From assembly GCF_014699115.1 (NCBI RefSeq), contig NZ_JACXAD010000027.1, positions 1 to 64,000 of the forward strand: a stretch of 64,000 bases of DNA. Direction: 5' to 3'. The number at the start of each line of letters is the position of its first letter. Within the stretch, counting starts at the first letter, position 1. The stretch is from Hymenobacter montanus (GTDB lineage: Bacteria; Bacteroidota; Bacteroidia; Cytophagales; Hymenobacteraceae). The position numbers and the translations under genes were made by a program. The notes beneath the pieces were generated by a model. It searched no databases. It was not told the DNA's origin and saw only the letters and a list, made by a program, of their open reading frames with translations. Positions 17,720 to 27,400 of this stretch are shown piece by piece.

Positions 17720-18397
17720 TCAAATTAGGCGGGGTTGAAGAAACCGGCGCAGGCTTTGCCGGGCCCGGAACAGCAACGACTCCACGGCTGGAATAGTAGC
17801 CTGCAGCACGGCGGCAATTTCCTCGTGGCTCAACTCCTGCTCGTGGCGCAGGGTGAAGGCTACCTGCTGGGTGGCCGGTAGGCGGGCGATGGCGTCGAGC
17901 AGCTCCTGCATCTGTTCCTGGCCTTCGAGCAAGGTTAGCGGGTGCCGGTGGTTGGGCGGGTCGTGGAGGACTTCATTACCAGTACCGAAGAGGCTGGTAA
18001 GCACCGCGAAGCGCTTTTTCGTGCGGGCCTTCCGCTGAATTTTCAAAGCTCGGGAGGTGGCCAGGCGGTAGAGCCAGGTACTAAGCGAGGCCTCTCCCCG
18101 GAACCGACCAATGGTTTGGTACACTTCGAGAAACACTTCCTGGGTCACGTCCTCGGCTTCTTCCGGGGAGCGGAGCAAACTTAGCGCCGTGCGGTACACC
18201 CGGCCCTGGTAGCGTTCCACCAGCGCACGAAAGGCCACCGCGCTGCCACCCTGCAATTGCGCCACTAGCTCGGCATCGGGAGAAAGACAGCTCAAACGGA
18301 AACAAAATTGAAGGCCATGGGGAAAAGACACGTGAACCGAGAAAGGGTTGTTGTGGCTTAGGCCCCACTGATCAGGAAAACTTGCGGTCGGCACCAT
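17720..18397 (-). CDS. ECF RNA polymerase sigma factor
   Basis: A 225-aa extracytoplasmic-function sigma-70 factor. Region 2 includes AFRALVERYQGRVYRTAL and the core-binding DVTQEVFLEVYQ, and region 4 includes LPATQQVAFTLRHEQELSHEEIA with HTH-type IPAVESLLFRARQSLRRFL. The protein is longer than most ECF factors by about 35 N-terminal residues, so the true start may be internal (a GTG lies near residue 23). It leads an operon with a membrane protein and a periplasmic sensor-like protein, which suggests cell-envelope or metal stress control. Confidence 0.87.
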   Translation of the reverse strand: MVPTASFPDQWGLSHNNPFSVHVSFPHGLQFCFRLSCLSPDAELVAQLQGGSAVAFRALVERYQGRVYRTALSLLRSPEEAEDVTQEVFLEVYQTIGRFRGEASLSTWLYRLATSRALKIQRKARTKKRFAVLTSLFGTGNEVLHDPPNHRHPLTLLEGQEQMQELLDAIARLPATQQVAFTLRHEQELSHEEIAAVLQATIPAVESLLFRARQSLRRFLQPRLI

Positions 18398-18545
18398 TTT
18401 TTTAGTCCCCTGCCAGCGGGCATCGGCTGAATGAAGACAACATATTTTATGCTAACTATCCGCGCCAGATAACCGCCTACGAGTTACGGCAGGCGCTTCG
18501 GTAGGCAGCTTCAATTTCAAAAATAGAATTTTCTATTACTTTCTT

Positions 18546-19097
18546 ATGAGTGTTCCAGTTTTGTTTAACGGCTTGAAACACCACTGTCATGCCCTCCGCT
18601 CTTTTATCAGAAAATACGATACCAGCCAACTGACCGAATTGTCGCTCTCACTGCTAACAATTGGCGGTTCGCAAATGGATTTGTACCAAGGAGAATTGCC
18701 TGAAGCCGCAATCTGCCAGGAAGTAATTCATTACCTGACTGAATTGAATGCCTTATCTGAACCGGCCTACCAACAGTTCTTATTACCAGAACAGTACAAA
18801 ACCATTGTTCTGAGTGATACCTCGCAGTGGGTGCTGAGGCTAGGAGAGAAAGAAACTAAATATGTTCATATCCATCCGGGCCGCTTCTCGCCCTACACAC
18901 TGCGCGTCAAGGCAGCTACCTTGAAAACGGCCATTGCCCTGCTCATCTGGCAAAAAGGTAATTCGGGAGCCGTCGATACAGCCACTCTTAATTATCTAAG
19001 AAAAGATGTGTTGCACCTTTCTCCGGTCCGGAAGATGGAAGAAATGCGGGCTTTGTCTGACCTGACCAAGCTACTCAGCTCAGACGGAGAGCAATAA
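18546..19097 (+). CDS. hypothetical protein, AT-richer than neighbours
   Basis: A 183-aa soluble protein with no signal peptide or membrane helix. I do not recognise the family. Its base composition is less GC-rich than the flanking genes, and it stands alone between the ECF operon and a gene-poor stretch, so it may be horizontally acquired. Conserved-looking cores are KYVHIHPGRFSPYTLRVKA and LKTAIALLIWQKG. Confidence 0.7.
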   Translation: MSVPVLFNGLKHHCHALRSFIRKYDTSQLTELSLSLLTIGGSQMDLYQGELPEAAICQEVIHYLTELNALSEPAYQQFLLPEQYKTIVLSDTSQWVLRLGEKETKYVHIHPGRFSPYTLRVKAATLKTAIALLIWQKGNSGAVDTATLNYLRKDVLHLSPVRKMEEMRALSDLTKLLSSDGEQ

Positions 19098-19645
19098 GCA
19101 AAATGGCACATGTCAATGCCTGGCCCCTGGAAACGCTTCTGCTTTTCCAAAGCAGAAGATGGATTTCCACCGTCGAAATATCAGCCTTTAAGAGCTAGCA
19201 TCCTGGCACAATGCACACCCTGACATTGCTAGCACACAACGAAAAAGACCAACTACTCAAATAGGTTTTATTGATGTTTCTCCTCGGTCCCTAACTAAGG
19301 AAGAGGTCGGCCCCTACGAAACCTGCAACCTGCACAGGCCGCCCCCGTGTTACCGGCGCCCGGCCCAGGCCGTGCTGGGTCACCACCGGGACCGCCCCCA
19401 GGCTAGCAGGCTACATGCTAGGCCGGGCGCTACGTGACGGTCCACGCCTGAAGGCAGGCCGGGCACTGCCACTACCGGACTCGACGACTACTGACGGGCC
19501 GGATGGCCCCAAAATGGCCGTCCGAGGCACAAAAAAGAACTGACTAGCTCGGCCACCCAATAACGACGGCCGGGCCTGAGCCGCGGCAACAATGCCGCGG
19601 CTGGTTACGTCGGAACAGCTTGCACCACTGCGCCCGACACCAGGA
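19098..19645. other. 548-base gene-poor stretch
   Basis: No gene is supported. The region is GC-rich with many stop codons in every frame and contains no obvious inverted repeat or RNA; it may be decayed coding DNA. Confidence 0.45.
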
Positions 19646-20527
19646 CTACCTGGAAGCGCTGCCGCCGCTCGTTGCGCCGCCAGCATGCCCCGGACACCCG
19701 ACAGGGGGCATGGACTGGCACTTAGGGCAGGTGTAGGTAGCCCGTCCGCCGACGTAGTATTTGTTGATTTTTACTTTGGGGTGACGCGGGCAGAAGGTAT
19801 GCGCATCGGGGCTGCCGGGCGTGGCCGGAGTATCCCACTCGCGGGCGTGTATGAGGAAGGAGGCCGGAAAATAGCGGTAATTGGCTTCTTGGCTGATGGC
19901 CGTGTTCAGCACCAGCTGCACCGCGCTGTGAAGGGCCAGGCCTTCTTTTTCGGTGAGCGAGGTACCTAGGCGCTCGGGGTGAATTTTGGCCTGAAACAGC
20001 ACTTCGTCCACAATCCAGTTGCCCAGGCCGGCGGTAATGCTTTGGTCGAGCAGCAACGGTTTTAACAGGGTTTTGCGGCGGGCTAACTTTTGATGAAGCT
20101 CGGCGGCGGTGATAGCCAAGGCATCAGGGCCGATTTTCTTGGCTTTCTGGTGCGCGGCAACGCTGTCGGCGAGGCGAATGCGGCCAAATTTACGCGGGTC
20201 GATGAAAGCCAGGCGCAGTCCCGAATCGTCGAGGTGCAGGGCCACGCGGGTGAAGCGCGGGGCATCGGGCTCGTCACGGTAAGCCCCCACGTCGCCGGTC
20301 ATGCCAAAGTGAAGGACCAGTACCTGACCACTATCGAGCTCCAGATAGCAATTCTTGCCCAGGCGGCTGGTGCCGGTAATGGTGCGGCCCACCAGACCAG
20401 CCCGCAGCTGGTCTTCCGGGGTGGCCAGCACGTGAGCGTCGTTGACTTGCAAGGCGGCAATGGTTTGGCCCACGGCCAATTCGTTGATGAAGCGTCGGTA
20501 AGTTTCGACTTCGGGGAGTTCGGGCAC
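19646..20527 (-). CDS. mutM: Fpg/Nei-family DNA glycosylase
   Basis: A 293-aa base-excision repair glycosylase/AP lyase that removes oxidised purines such as 8-oxoguanine. I start it at the GTG at 20527 because that gives V-P-E-L-P-E-V-E, placing the catalytic N-terminal proline at position 2, as the family requires; the ATG-initiated frame to 20722 would add 65 residues with no homology. The beta-hairpin VLHFGMTGDV is present. The C-terminal zinc finger reads CPRH then, after 17 residues, CPKC, so one of the four canonical cysteines is replaced by His. Assignment to Fpg rather than Nei is by overall pattern. Confidence 0.85.
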   Translation of the reverse strand: MPELPEVETYRRFINELAVGQTIAALQVNDAHVLATPEDQLRAGLVGRTITGTSRLGKNCYLELDSGQVLVLHFGMTGDVGAYRDEPDAPRFTRVALHLDDSGLRLAFIDPRKFGRIRLADSVAAHQKAKKIGPDALAITAAELHQKLARRKTLLKPLLLDQSITAGLGNWIVDEVLFQAKIHPERLGTSLTEKEGLALHSAVQLVLNTAISQEANYRYFPASFLIHAREWDTPATPGSPDAHTFCPRHPKVKINKYYVGGRATYTCPKCQSMPPVGCPGHAGGATSGGSASR

Positions 20528-20639
20528 AGCGGGAAATTGGGTGATGGAAACGGCAGAGCAACTGAGTAGCCGGCTTCGCTCGGCAGGGTGCTGTGCTAAC
20601 AACGCACGTTCGGCCCAGGTTGCAAAAACGGCCGGCGCC

Positions 20640-21554
20640 TTATAAATAGTTGCGCAAGCGGCCTTCCAACACCAGTACGCCCGTGCCACCAATCTGCACC
20701 GCTTCAATGGCCTCGGGCGCACCGCTAATCCGTACCTGCACGGTACCGGCCCGGCCCAGGTCGTGGCCTTGCTCGGCTAAAAAATTCGGTGATTGCAGGT
20801 AGCCGTAGCGCCACAGATAAGCCGCCATGCCGCCCGTAGCCGAGCCCGTAACGGGGTCTTCCGCAACATCGGGCGGGGTACCGAAATGGCGGGCAAACGT
20901 GTGGCCGGCCGGTGTAGCTCCGCCTAAACAAAAAAGGTGAGGGCTGAAAAAGTCGCTCCCGGCGCGGTAGCGGCTCAGGGCGGCAGCATCGGGCACAGAG
21001 GCTCGGCGTAGGGCGGCGTGGTCGCGCAGGAGCAGCATGAGCTGGGGCGTGCCCGTACTCACGGTTTGAATAGGAGCGCCGGGCAGCAGGTCGTCGGGCA
21101 GGAGGCCGAACAATGGCAATACCTCTTTCGGGGAGTGCACTGCCCCGAATACCGGCCGCCGCTGGGTCATCCAGATCAGGGCGGGGGTTCCTGCCACGCT
21201 GGGCAGTACATCGACCCGAATGGGCCCGTGCAACAGATTGAGCGTTAATACCAGCGGGGAGCCATCAGCGGGCAGCAGCACCCGGCCCAGCTGCAACAGG
21301 GCCGTCACGGTAGCAATGGTAGGGTGCCCCGCCAGCGGAATCTCTTCAGCCGGGGTAAAAAAACGAACGGTGAATTCGGTGCTGCCCACCGCGGCAGCAT
21401 CCACAAAAGCCGTTTCGGATTGGTTGAACTCCCGGGCCAGCCGCTGGCGGGTAGCCGGTGACAGCGCGTCGGCATCGAGCACCACCGCGCAGGGGTTGCC
21501 CTGGAGTGGCTGGGTGGTGAAGGCGTCGACGAGTAAAAACGGCAATTCGGGCAT
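20640..21554 (-). CDS. PhzF-family isomerase/epimerase
   Basis: A 304-aa PhzF/YHI9-type protein, a family of diaminopimelate-epimerase-fold isomerases; PhzF itself isomerises a phenazine precursor, but most members have no known substrate. Signature motifs are VDAFTTQPLQGNPCAVV at the start and LAREFNQSETAFV near residue 43, with EDPVTGSATGGMAAYL near residue 240. The ATG at 21554 begins the standard N-terminus. It lies upstream of the Fpg gene (113 bases) on the same strand; no phenazine genes are nearby. Confidence 0.88.
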   Translation of the reverse strand: MPELPFLLVDAFTTQPLQGNPCAVVLDADALSPATRQRLAREFNQSETAFVDAAAVGSTEFTVRFFTPAEEIPLAGHPTIATVTALLQLGRVLLPADGSPLVLTLNLLHGPIRVDVLPSVAGTPALIWMTQRRPVFGAVHSPKEVLPLFGLLPDDLLPGAPIQTVSTGTPQLMLLLRDHAALRRASVPDAAALSRYRAGSDFFSPHLFCLGGATPAGHTFARHFGTPPDVAEDPVTGSATGGMAAYLWRYGYLQSPNFLAEQGHDLGRAGTVQVRISGAPEAIEAVQIGGTGVLVLEGRLRNYL

Positions 21555-21688
21555 GCGATTAGGGATTAAAAAAGAGCTGTGGGCTGGTTGGTATTGGTAT
21601 GAACCGAAGGCCAGCAAAGCTAATTTCCTGGCGGGCTTTATGTTACCGGATCACCTCGAATAGTAGCCCACCGCCTGTTCTGGAATTA

Positions 21689-21720
21689 GTGGTGGCACGA
21701 CAAAAAAGTCGTGCCACCAC
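21689..21720. terminator. perfect 13-bp hairpin, likely bidirectional terminator
   Basis: Arms 21689-21701 and 21708-21720 (GTGGTGGCACGAC and complement) surround AAAAAA. It sits between the PhzF promoter side and the M48 peptidase 3' end, and is related to the repeat at 14481-14519. Confidence 0.6.
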
Positions 21721-21795
21721 CCCACCCTAGCTTTAGACTATTACCGGTACGGATGGGGCATTGCTATCCTCAGTCTGCGTCATAACAAACTGCCG

Positions 21796-22758
21796 TCAGG
21801 AAGGGTCGTGCAACTTAGCTACACGCTGGCCCTGCTTGTCGTATACATCGCCGCGGGCGGTGATGAAAAGGCGCCGCTGCTGGCTGTCCGTCAGCACGTA
21901 GGGAAATATCTGGTTGGTTGTGCGAGTGAGGTGGCCGACTTCTTCGGCATTATCCTCGTCGTCGACCCGTACTACTTTCAGGGCATTAGTAAGGTAGTAG
22001 CGCCGGCTGGGGTCGTTGCGGAAGGTCAGCTGACCGACCAGACGCACGGCGTTGCCGCTCGACTGGCTGATGGCGACCATTTCCGGAGCATTGCTATCGG
22101 CTTCCGTGGACAGGAGCCGCACTGGTCTGTCGTCGTACGTTGCGGGGGCGGGCTGCTGCGGCTGGCGGGCCGGCACCACCGCAGGGGCCGCCGAAGGAGC
22201 TGGCAGCTGAGTGCTAGCTACAATTTGGCCATTGGCCCGCTGCCAACCCTGGCTGATGGCCACCAGGCGCGGCGCCCGGCTGGGGTGAGTGGCCGAGCTG
22301 CCTTCATCGGGCACGGTGGCCATAGCCGATTGCGCCTGAGCCAGACTAGCTCCTAGCTTGCGCAGCACGAAGCCCGAGAATTCATCGGCTTCCAGCTCGT
22401 CGGCAGGCTGCGAGCCCCCAGAGCGCAGGGTATGGCCGTTGAGGTGGTGGCCCATTTCGTGGGCCAGGATGCTGATGCCCGCCCAGTCGGTGTGGCCGGC
22501 ACGGTTCACGGCATTCAAAAAGTCAGGGTTGTAGAGCAGAAAGCGCTTGCCGTTGTAAACCACAGCGGCAGCGTTACTGATGGCCCGAGTGGCGCGCAGC
22601 TCAAAGCGAGCTTTAAGGCCGACTGCATCGGTGATTTCCCGGATTACGTCGGTAGGTACCGGGGCGGTCTGGGCGCGGGCGGCCGAGCCAACCACCAAAA
22701 GAAACATCAGGAACAACGGAGCGGCCCGACGACTAATGATACGAGATAAGAAAGCCAT
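21796..22758 (-). CDS. M48-family metallopeptidase, exported
   Basis: A 320-aa periplasmic or lipid-anchored zinc peptidase. The signal peptide region is LFLMFLLVVGSAARAQ; the zinc motif HEMGHH sits near residue 98 and the third ligand is probably the Glu in ADELEADEFSGF near 121. The second half (after residue about 170) is a Pro/Gln-rich linker and a beta-rich domain of unknown role. The peptidase lineage resembles BepA/YfgC-type proteins but lacks their TPR domain. The ATG at 22758 matches the signal peptide start. Confidence 0.8.
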   Translation of the reverse strand: MAFLSRIISRRAAPLFLMFLLVVGSAARAQTAPVPTDVIREITDAVGLKARFELRATRAISNAAAVVYNGKRFLLYNPDFLNAVNRAGHTDWAGISILAHEMGHHLNGHTLRSGGSQPADELEADEFSGFVLRKLGASLAQAQSAMATVPDEGSSATHPSRAPRLVAISQGWQRANGQIVASTQLPAPSAAPAVVPARQPQQPAPATYDDRPVRLLSTEADSNAPEMVAISQSSGNAVRLVGQLTFRNDPSRRYYLTNALKVVRVDDEDNAEEVGHLTRTTNQIFPYVLTDSQQRRLFITARGDVYDKQGQRVAKLHDPS

Positions 22759-23128
22759 GGCGTATTTGAATCTAAATATCTTATAACCAAACAAGTGACA
22801 AAGGCGGTACCAGGGCCAACCCTTCAATCGGGTTACAGAGTGATTAAAGTGGCGACCCAGCCGCGAAGCCACCAGAAATTTTTTCGCCGCTTGACTGGGG
22901 CTTGAGCACGCAACGACAAGGCCTGATTTTCATTGCGAAGTAGCTGCGAGCCGCCGCTTTGCAAGGCTCGGCAGCAGTTGGGTGAATAACGATTGGGGTA
23001 AGCCAGTAGTTCATCAAAATAGCGTCACGGATAGCCGCGGATGGTTGCGCCCCGGCCCACTCCATTTGAGCCCGAGGTAGCTTTGTCGGCCCAGTTGGCA
23101 CGGCGAGCTCTATTTTTCAGCTTCCTAC
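22759..23128. other. 370-base intergenic region
   Basis: Divergent promoter region between the M48 peptidase gene and the membrane-protein gene. A TAGCTTTG element, a match to the TAnnTTTG -7 consensus, lies at about 23079 and could drive the gene at 23129. No RNA gene is seen. Confidence 0.4.
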
Positions 23129-23593
23129 ATGAACCAAGCCCACATCCACCTTATTGTAAATCATTTGCCGATTGCTGGCAGCCTTTTCGCCCTGATACTG
23201 CTGGGAGTGGGCTTACTACGAAAAAACACTACCCTAATCGAGGCCGGGCTGGTCGGCGTGCTGGGGGCCGGCTTGTTATGCCTGCCCGCCCAACTCACGG
23301 GCGAGGGAGCGGCCAGCATCGTGCAAGACCTGCCCCGCGTCAGCCGGGCGCTCATCCAGAACCACGCGGCGGCGGCCGAGCAGGGTTTCTGGGTGCTGGA
23401 AACCGCGGCGGCCCTGGCCCTGTTCGCGCTCCGGCTGCTGAAAGATGCCTCCCCCCAAGCGCGGCGGCTAGCCTTATTGGCGTGGGTGGCCGTAGGGCTG
23501 AGCTTCAGCCTGTTGGCGCGGGCCGGCTATCTGGGCGGCCAAATTCGCCATCCTGAAATCCGCGAAGGGCTCGGCCGGCCCAACGAGTTGTAA
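23129..23593 (+). CDS. small membrane protein with HLxxNHLPI motif
   Basis: A 154-aa protein with four hydrophobic segments. The first contains HLIVNHLPIAGSLFAL, reminiscent of the DUF2231 family, whose members carry histidine motifs near the first helix and may bind haem; the second helix is LIEAGLVGVLGAGLL, the third FWVLETAAALALFAL, the fourth LALLAWVAVGLSFSLL. Function unknown. Confidence 0.7.
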   Translation: MNQAHIHLIVNHLPIAGSLFALILLGVGLLRKNTTLIEAGLVGVLGAGLLCLPAQLTGEGAASIVQDLPRVSRALIQNHAAAAEQGFWVLETAAALALFALRLLKDASPQARRLALLAWVAVGLSFSLLARAGYLGGQIRHPEIREGLGRPNEL

Positions 23594-23748
23594 GGGTCGC
23601 TAGTGGTCCGTTTTCTAGTTTACGCTGGATAACATTGCGCAAACGACCAGCTCGCAACCGCCGACCAGGATCAGCAATTACTTTGCTTCCAGTTATTAAC
23701 GATCAATCGCCAACTAACCGCTGACAACCAGCAACCAACAACTAAAAA

Positions 23749-24264
23749 ATGGCCTTCCCTTTCTTTGGTGATGACAAATCAACCGTAGCGCGCCTGCTGT
23801 CCACCCTGCCCCAAACCGGCCGCCTCGAGTGGATTGGCCAACGCCCGGTACGGCGTGAGCCCCTGGTGGCGGTGCCGGAAGCAGAGCTGAAAACCGATTC
23901 GCACCTGCTCGGCGACCACGCCCGCCCCAAGGCCGGGGGCAAACGCCAAATCACCCTTATTCAGTACGAGCACCTGGCGGCGGTGGCCAGCTACCTGGGG
24001 CTCGACGCGCCGCTCGCGCCCGGCCGCCTGCGCCGCAACCTGGCCGTGAGCGGCCTGAACCTGCTGGCCCTGAAAAACCGCCAAATCCAAATCGGCGAAC
24101 AGGTCATTCTCGACATTACTGGCGAGTGCCACCCCTGCTCGCGCATGGAGGAAGAACTCGGGCCCGGCGGCTATAATGCTATGCGGGGTCATGGCGGCCT
24201 TACGGCGCATATCGCCCAGGGCGGCCTCATTCGACTGGGCGATACAGTACGGGTCGTAGATTAA
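23749..24264 (+). CDS. MOSC-domain protein
   Basis: A 171-aa MOSC domain protein, a family linked to molybdenum cofactor sulfurase C-termini. The MOSC core VSGLNLLALKNRQIQIGEQV is followed by the cysteine region ITGECHPCSRMEEELGPGGY and the ending GHGGLTAHIAQGG. MOSC proteins bind sulfur and molybdopterin-type ligands; the substrate of this stand-alone form is unknown. A second MOSC protein with an N-terminal beta-barrel lies at 62033. Confidence 0.85.
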   Translation: MAFPFFGDDKSTVARLLSTLPQTGRLEWIGQRPVRREPLVAVPEAELKTDSHLLGDHARPKAGGKRQITLIQYEHLAAVASYLGLDAPLAPGRLRRNLAVSGLNLLALKNRQIQIGEQVILDITGECHPCSRMEEELGPGGYNAMRGHGGLTAHIAQGGLIRLGDTVRVVD

Positions 24265-24477
24265 TGATTAGCTCGCATTATACTTTCGGATGCTAGCCAC
24301 TCGCTGGCCATAAATGCACTTTTCCAAACAAACATCTCTAAGCGAGTGGGCTGCGTACGTAGCTCCATTGGCAGCTACTGGTTTTTTCTTGCTATTTTTC
24401 TCCTTTCTATTTACTATCTTTTCCTTACATAATTATTACTTCTCTTATATTTACTACTCCACTTACTTAATACTCCT

Positions 24478-27400
24478 ATGTCCACATACCTACCTTTGCG
24501 GCTACCTTCGGGTCGTCGGCTTCGTCACTTACTAAGAACCGCGTTGGGCGCGGCATTAGTGTTAGGCAGCTCGCAGGCCCAGGCGCAAACTATCTATGGC
24601 CTGGGTACCTTGAGCCGCACCGTACCGGTGGGCAACCCATACTTTCCGGCGGGGGCCACGGCCGGGTCGCAAGGCCTGGTGCCGTTCGATGCACCTTCCG
24701 GCTTCCCGATGAATGCGCCCATTCCTATTTCGGGCACGACTGCCCCCCAGGTGTTGGTGGGCATGGATTACCGGCCCAACACCGGCCAGCTCTACGCCCT
24801 GGGCTATGACGCCGCGGCCAGCAGCGCTCAGCTTTACACCCTAAATCCCATTACGGGCGTGGCCACGGCCGTAGCGGCGCCCTTCACGCTGGCGTTGGGC
24901 GACGCCTCGACTCGCATCGGCTTCGATTTCAACCCGACCGTGGACCGCATCCGCGTGGTGAGTGGCAATGGCACCAACGTCCGCCTTAATCCGGTTACCG
25001 GCACCTTGGATGCTACCGATACGGCCTTGGCTTACGCCCCCGGCGATGCAAATGCGAGCCGGACGCCAACCGTCGGCGCGGCGGCGTACACCAACTCGTT
25101 TATCACGAGCACCAGCACCACGCTCTACGACGTCGACCAGGACAAGGTGCTGAACAACGGGAGCATCCTGGCAATCCAAAACCCGCCCAATAACGGTACC
25201 CTCAACACCGTGGCGCCCGTGTCACTCAACGGCTTCAGCTCGGTGAAGGCCATTCTGAGCCTTGACATTGCTTACGCCAGCGGGACTAACGTAGCGTATT
25301 TATCGGAAGTAACCGAGCCTAATGCTAATGGCCTTTCCAGCAGCAACTTGTACGTATTAAACCTGACCACTGGCCTGGCGAGCTCAAAAAAGAACCTCGT
25401 GCCGGCCAATGCCCTTTCACCGTTCGACATCCGCGATATTGCCGTGGTCATCGCGCCGCCGGTGTGCAATGGGCCCAGCAGCCCGCTAGTAGCGAGTGTA
25501 ACGAGTAATTCGGCCACGGTGAACTTCACCGGCAGCCCCTCGGCCACAACCTACACCGTGACCACAACCCCGGCCACACCGCCCCAAACGCTCCTGGCCT
25601 CGGCCACGTCGGTAGCCTTTTCGAACCTGACGCCCAACACCAACTACACTGTGAGCATCGTGAGCAACTGCTTCGGCGGCCTGCTCACCTCCACCCCCGC
25701 CACGGTGAATTTTAATACGCAGGCAGCCCCAACTCCGACCCTGGACGTGACCCAGGGCGGTACCAGCTACCCGGACAATGGCACCGCCTATAGCTTCGGC
25801 AGCCAGATAGTGGGCACTACCAGCGTGCCGGTGGCTTTCACGCTCACCAACGGCGGCCCCGATGCTCTCACCATCGGCAGCATCAGCACTACCGGCGACT
25901 ACGCCGTGAGCGGCCCTGCTCCGACCACGGTGGCGGCCGGCGGTACGGCGACGGTGAGCGTGACGTTTACACCCACGGCCATCGGTGCCCGCCCTGGAAC
26001 CTTAGTGATTAGGTCGAACGCCACCAACGCAGCCACTTACACCGTGAACCTTGACGGCGCCGGGGCAGCGGCCCTGGCCAACCCGCTGATTGCGGTAAGC
26101 GTGGGCGGTACGCCGGTCAGCAATGGGAGTACCTTCGCTGGCTTTCCCAATACCGCGCAGGGCAGCACATCGGCCCCGGTGACGTTTACTATTACCAATG
26201 GCAGCACCACCGACAACCTGACCCTGGGCACTTTTGCCACCACCGGTCCTTTCGCGTTGAGCACGGCGCAGCCGACGAGCATCGCCCCCGGCAGCTCAGC
26301 TACGTTTAACGTCACCTTTACTCCCACGGCAGTGGGCACCGACACCGGGACGCTCACCATCCCTAATAACAGTATAGCGAACAATCCTTTCGTCATTAAA
26401 CTGAGTGGCCAGGGCACCAGCACCGGGGTCTTGCCAGACCTCATCGTAAGCACCACGCAAAGCGTTGCGGGCAGCTACAACAACGTGACCATTACGAGCA
26501 CAGGCGTGGCTATCCTGAGCGGCACCCTCAGCGTAGCCGGTACCCTTACGGTGCAGCCCGGCGGCGCGCTGGTGCAAAACTGCCAGCCCCTGAACGGCCC
26601 CGGCAACTTTGTCCTGCAGGCCGGCGCCTCCCTGGCCATCTGCGACCCCGCTGGCATTGCCAGCAGCGGCGCCGTCGGTGCGATACAGGTAACGGGCAGC
26701 CGTTCGTTCAGCCCGGCCGCCAGCTATGCCTACAATGGCACCGTGGCCCAGGTAACGGGCTCCGGCTTGCCGAGCCAAGTGCTTAATCTTGGCGTGCGCA
26801 ACGCTGCGGGCCTCACCCTGAGCCAAGCCGTACGCGTGGCGCAGGTCGTGGCGCTGCAACTGGGCAACCTAACCACGGCCGGCAATGACCTGACGCTGCT
26901 TTCTTCGGCGGCGGGTACGGCCTTGGTTGATAACACCGGTGGCGCGGTACTGGGTACGGCCACCGTGCAGCGCTACATCGATGCCGGCTCGAACCCGGGC
27001 CTGGGCTACCGTCACTACAGCTCGCCCGTGGCCAACAGCTCGGTGGCCGATCTGGCCGCTCCGGGCTTCCTGCCCATCGTGAATCCGGCTTATAATAACG
27101 TGGGCAATACCGCTACGCCCTTTCCCAACGTGTACGGCTACAACGAAAGCCGGGTGACGACCAGCGGCAACTCAGCTTCGCAGAACTTTGACCAGGGCTT
27201 TTATTCCCCCAATGCCACTAGCGACGCCCTGGAAGTAACCCGCGGCTACACGGTAAACATCTCGGGGCAGGCGACAGTTGATTTCGTCGGCACCCTCAAC
27301 AATGGCACCCTGCCGGTAACCAGCCTGACCCGGGGCAGCCAGACCGAGAGTGGCTGGCACCTGCGCGGTAACCCCTACCCTTCGCCGCTCGATTGGGCTT

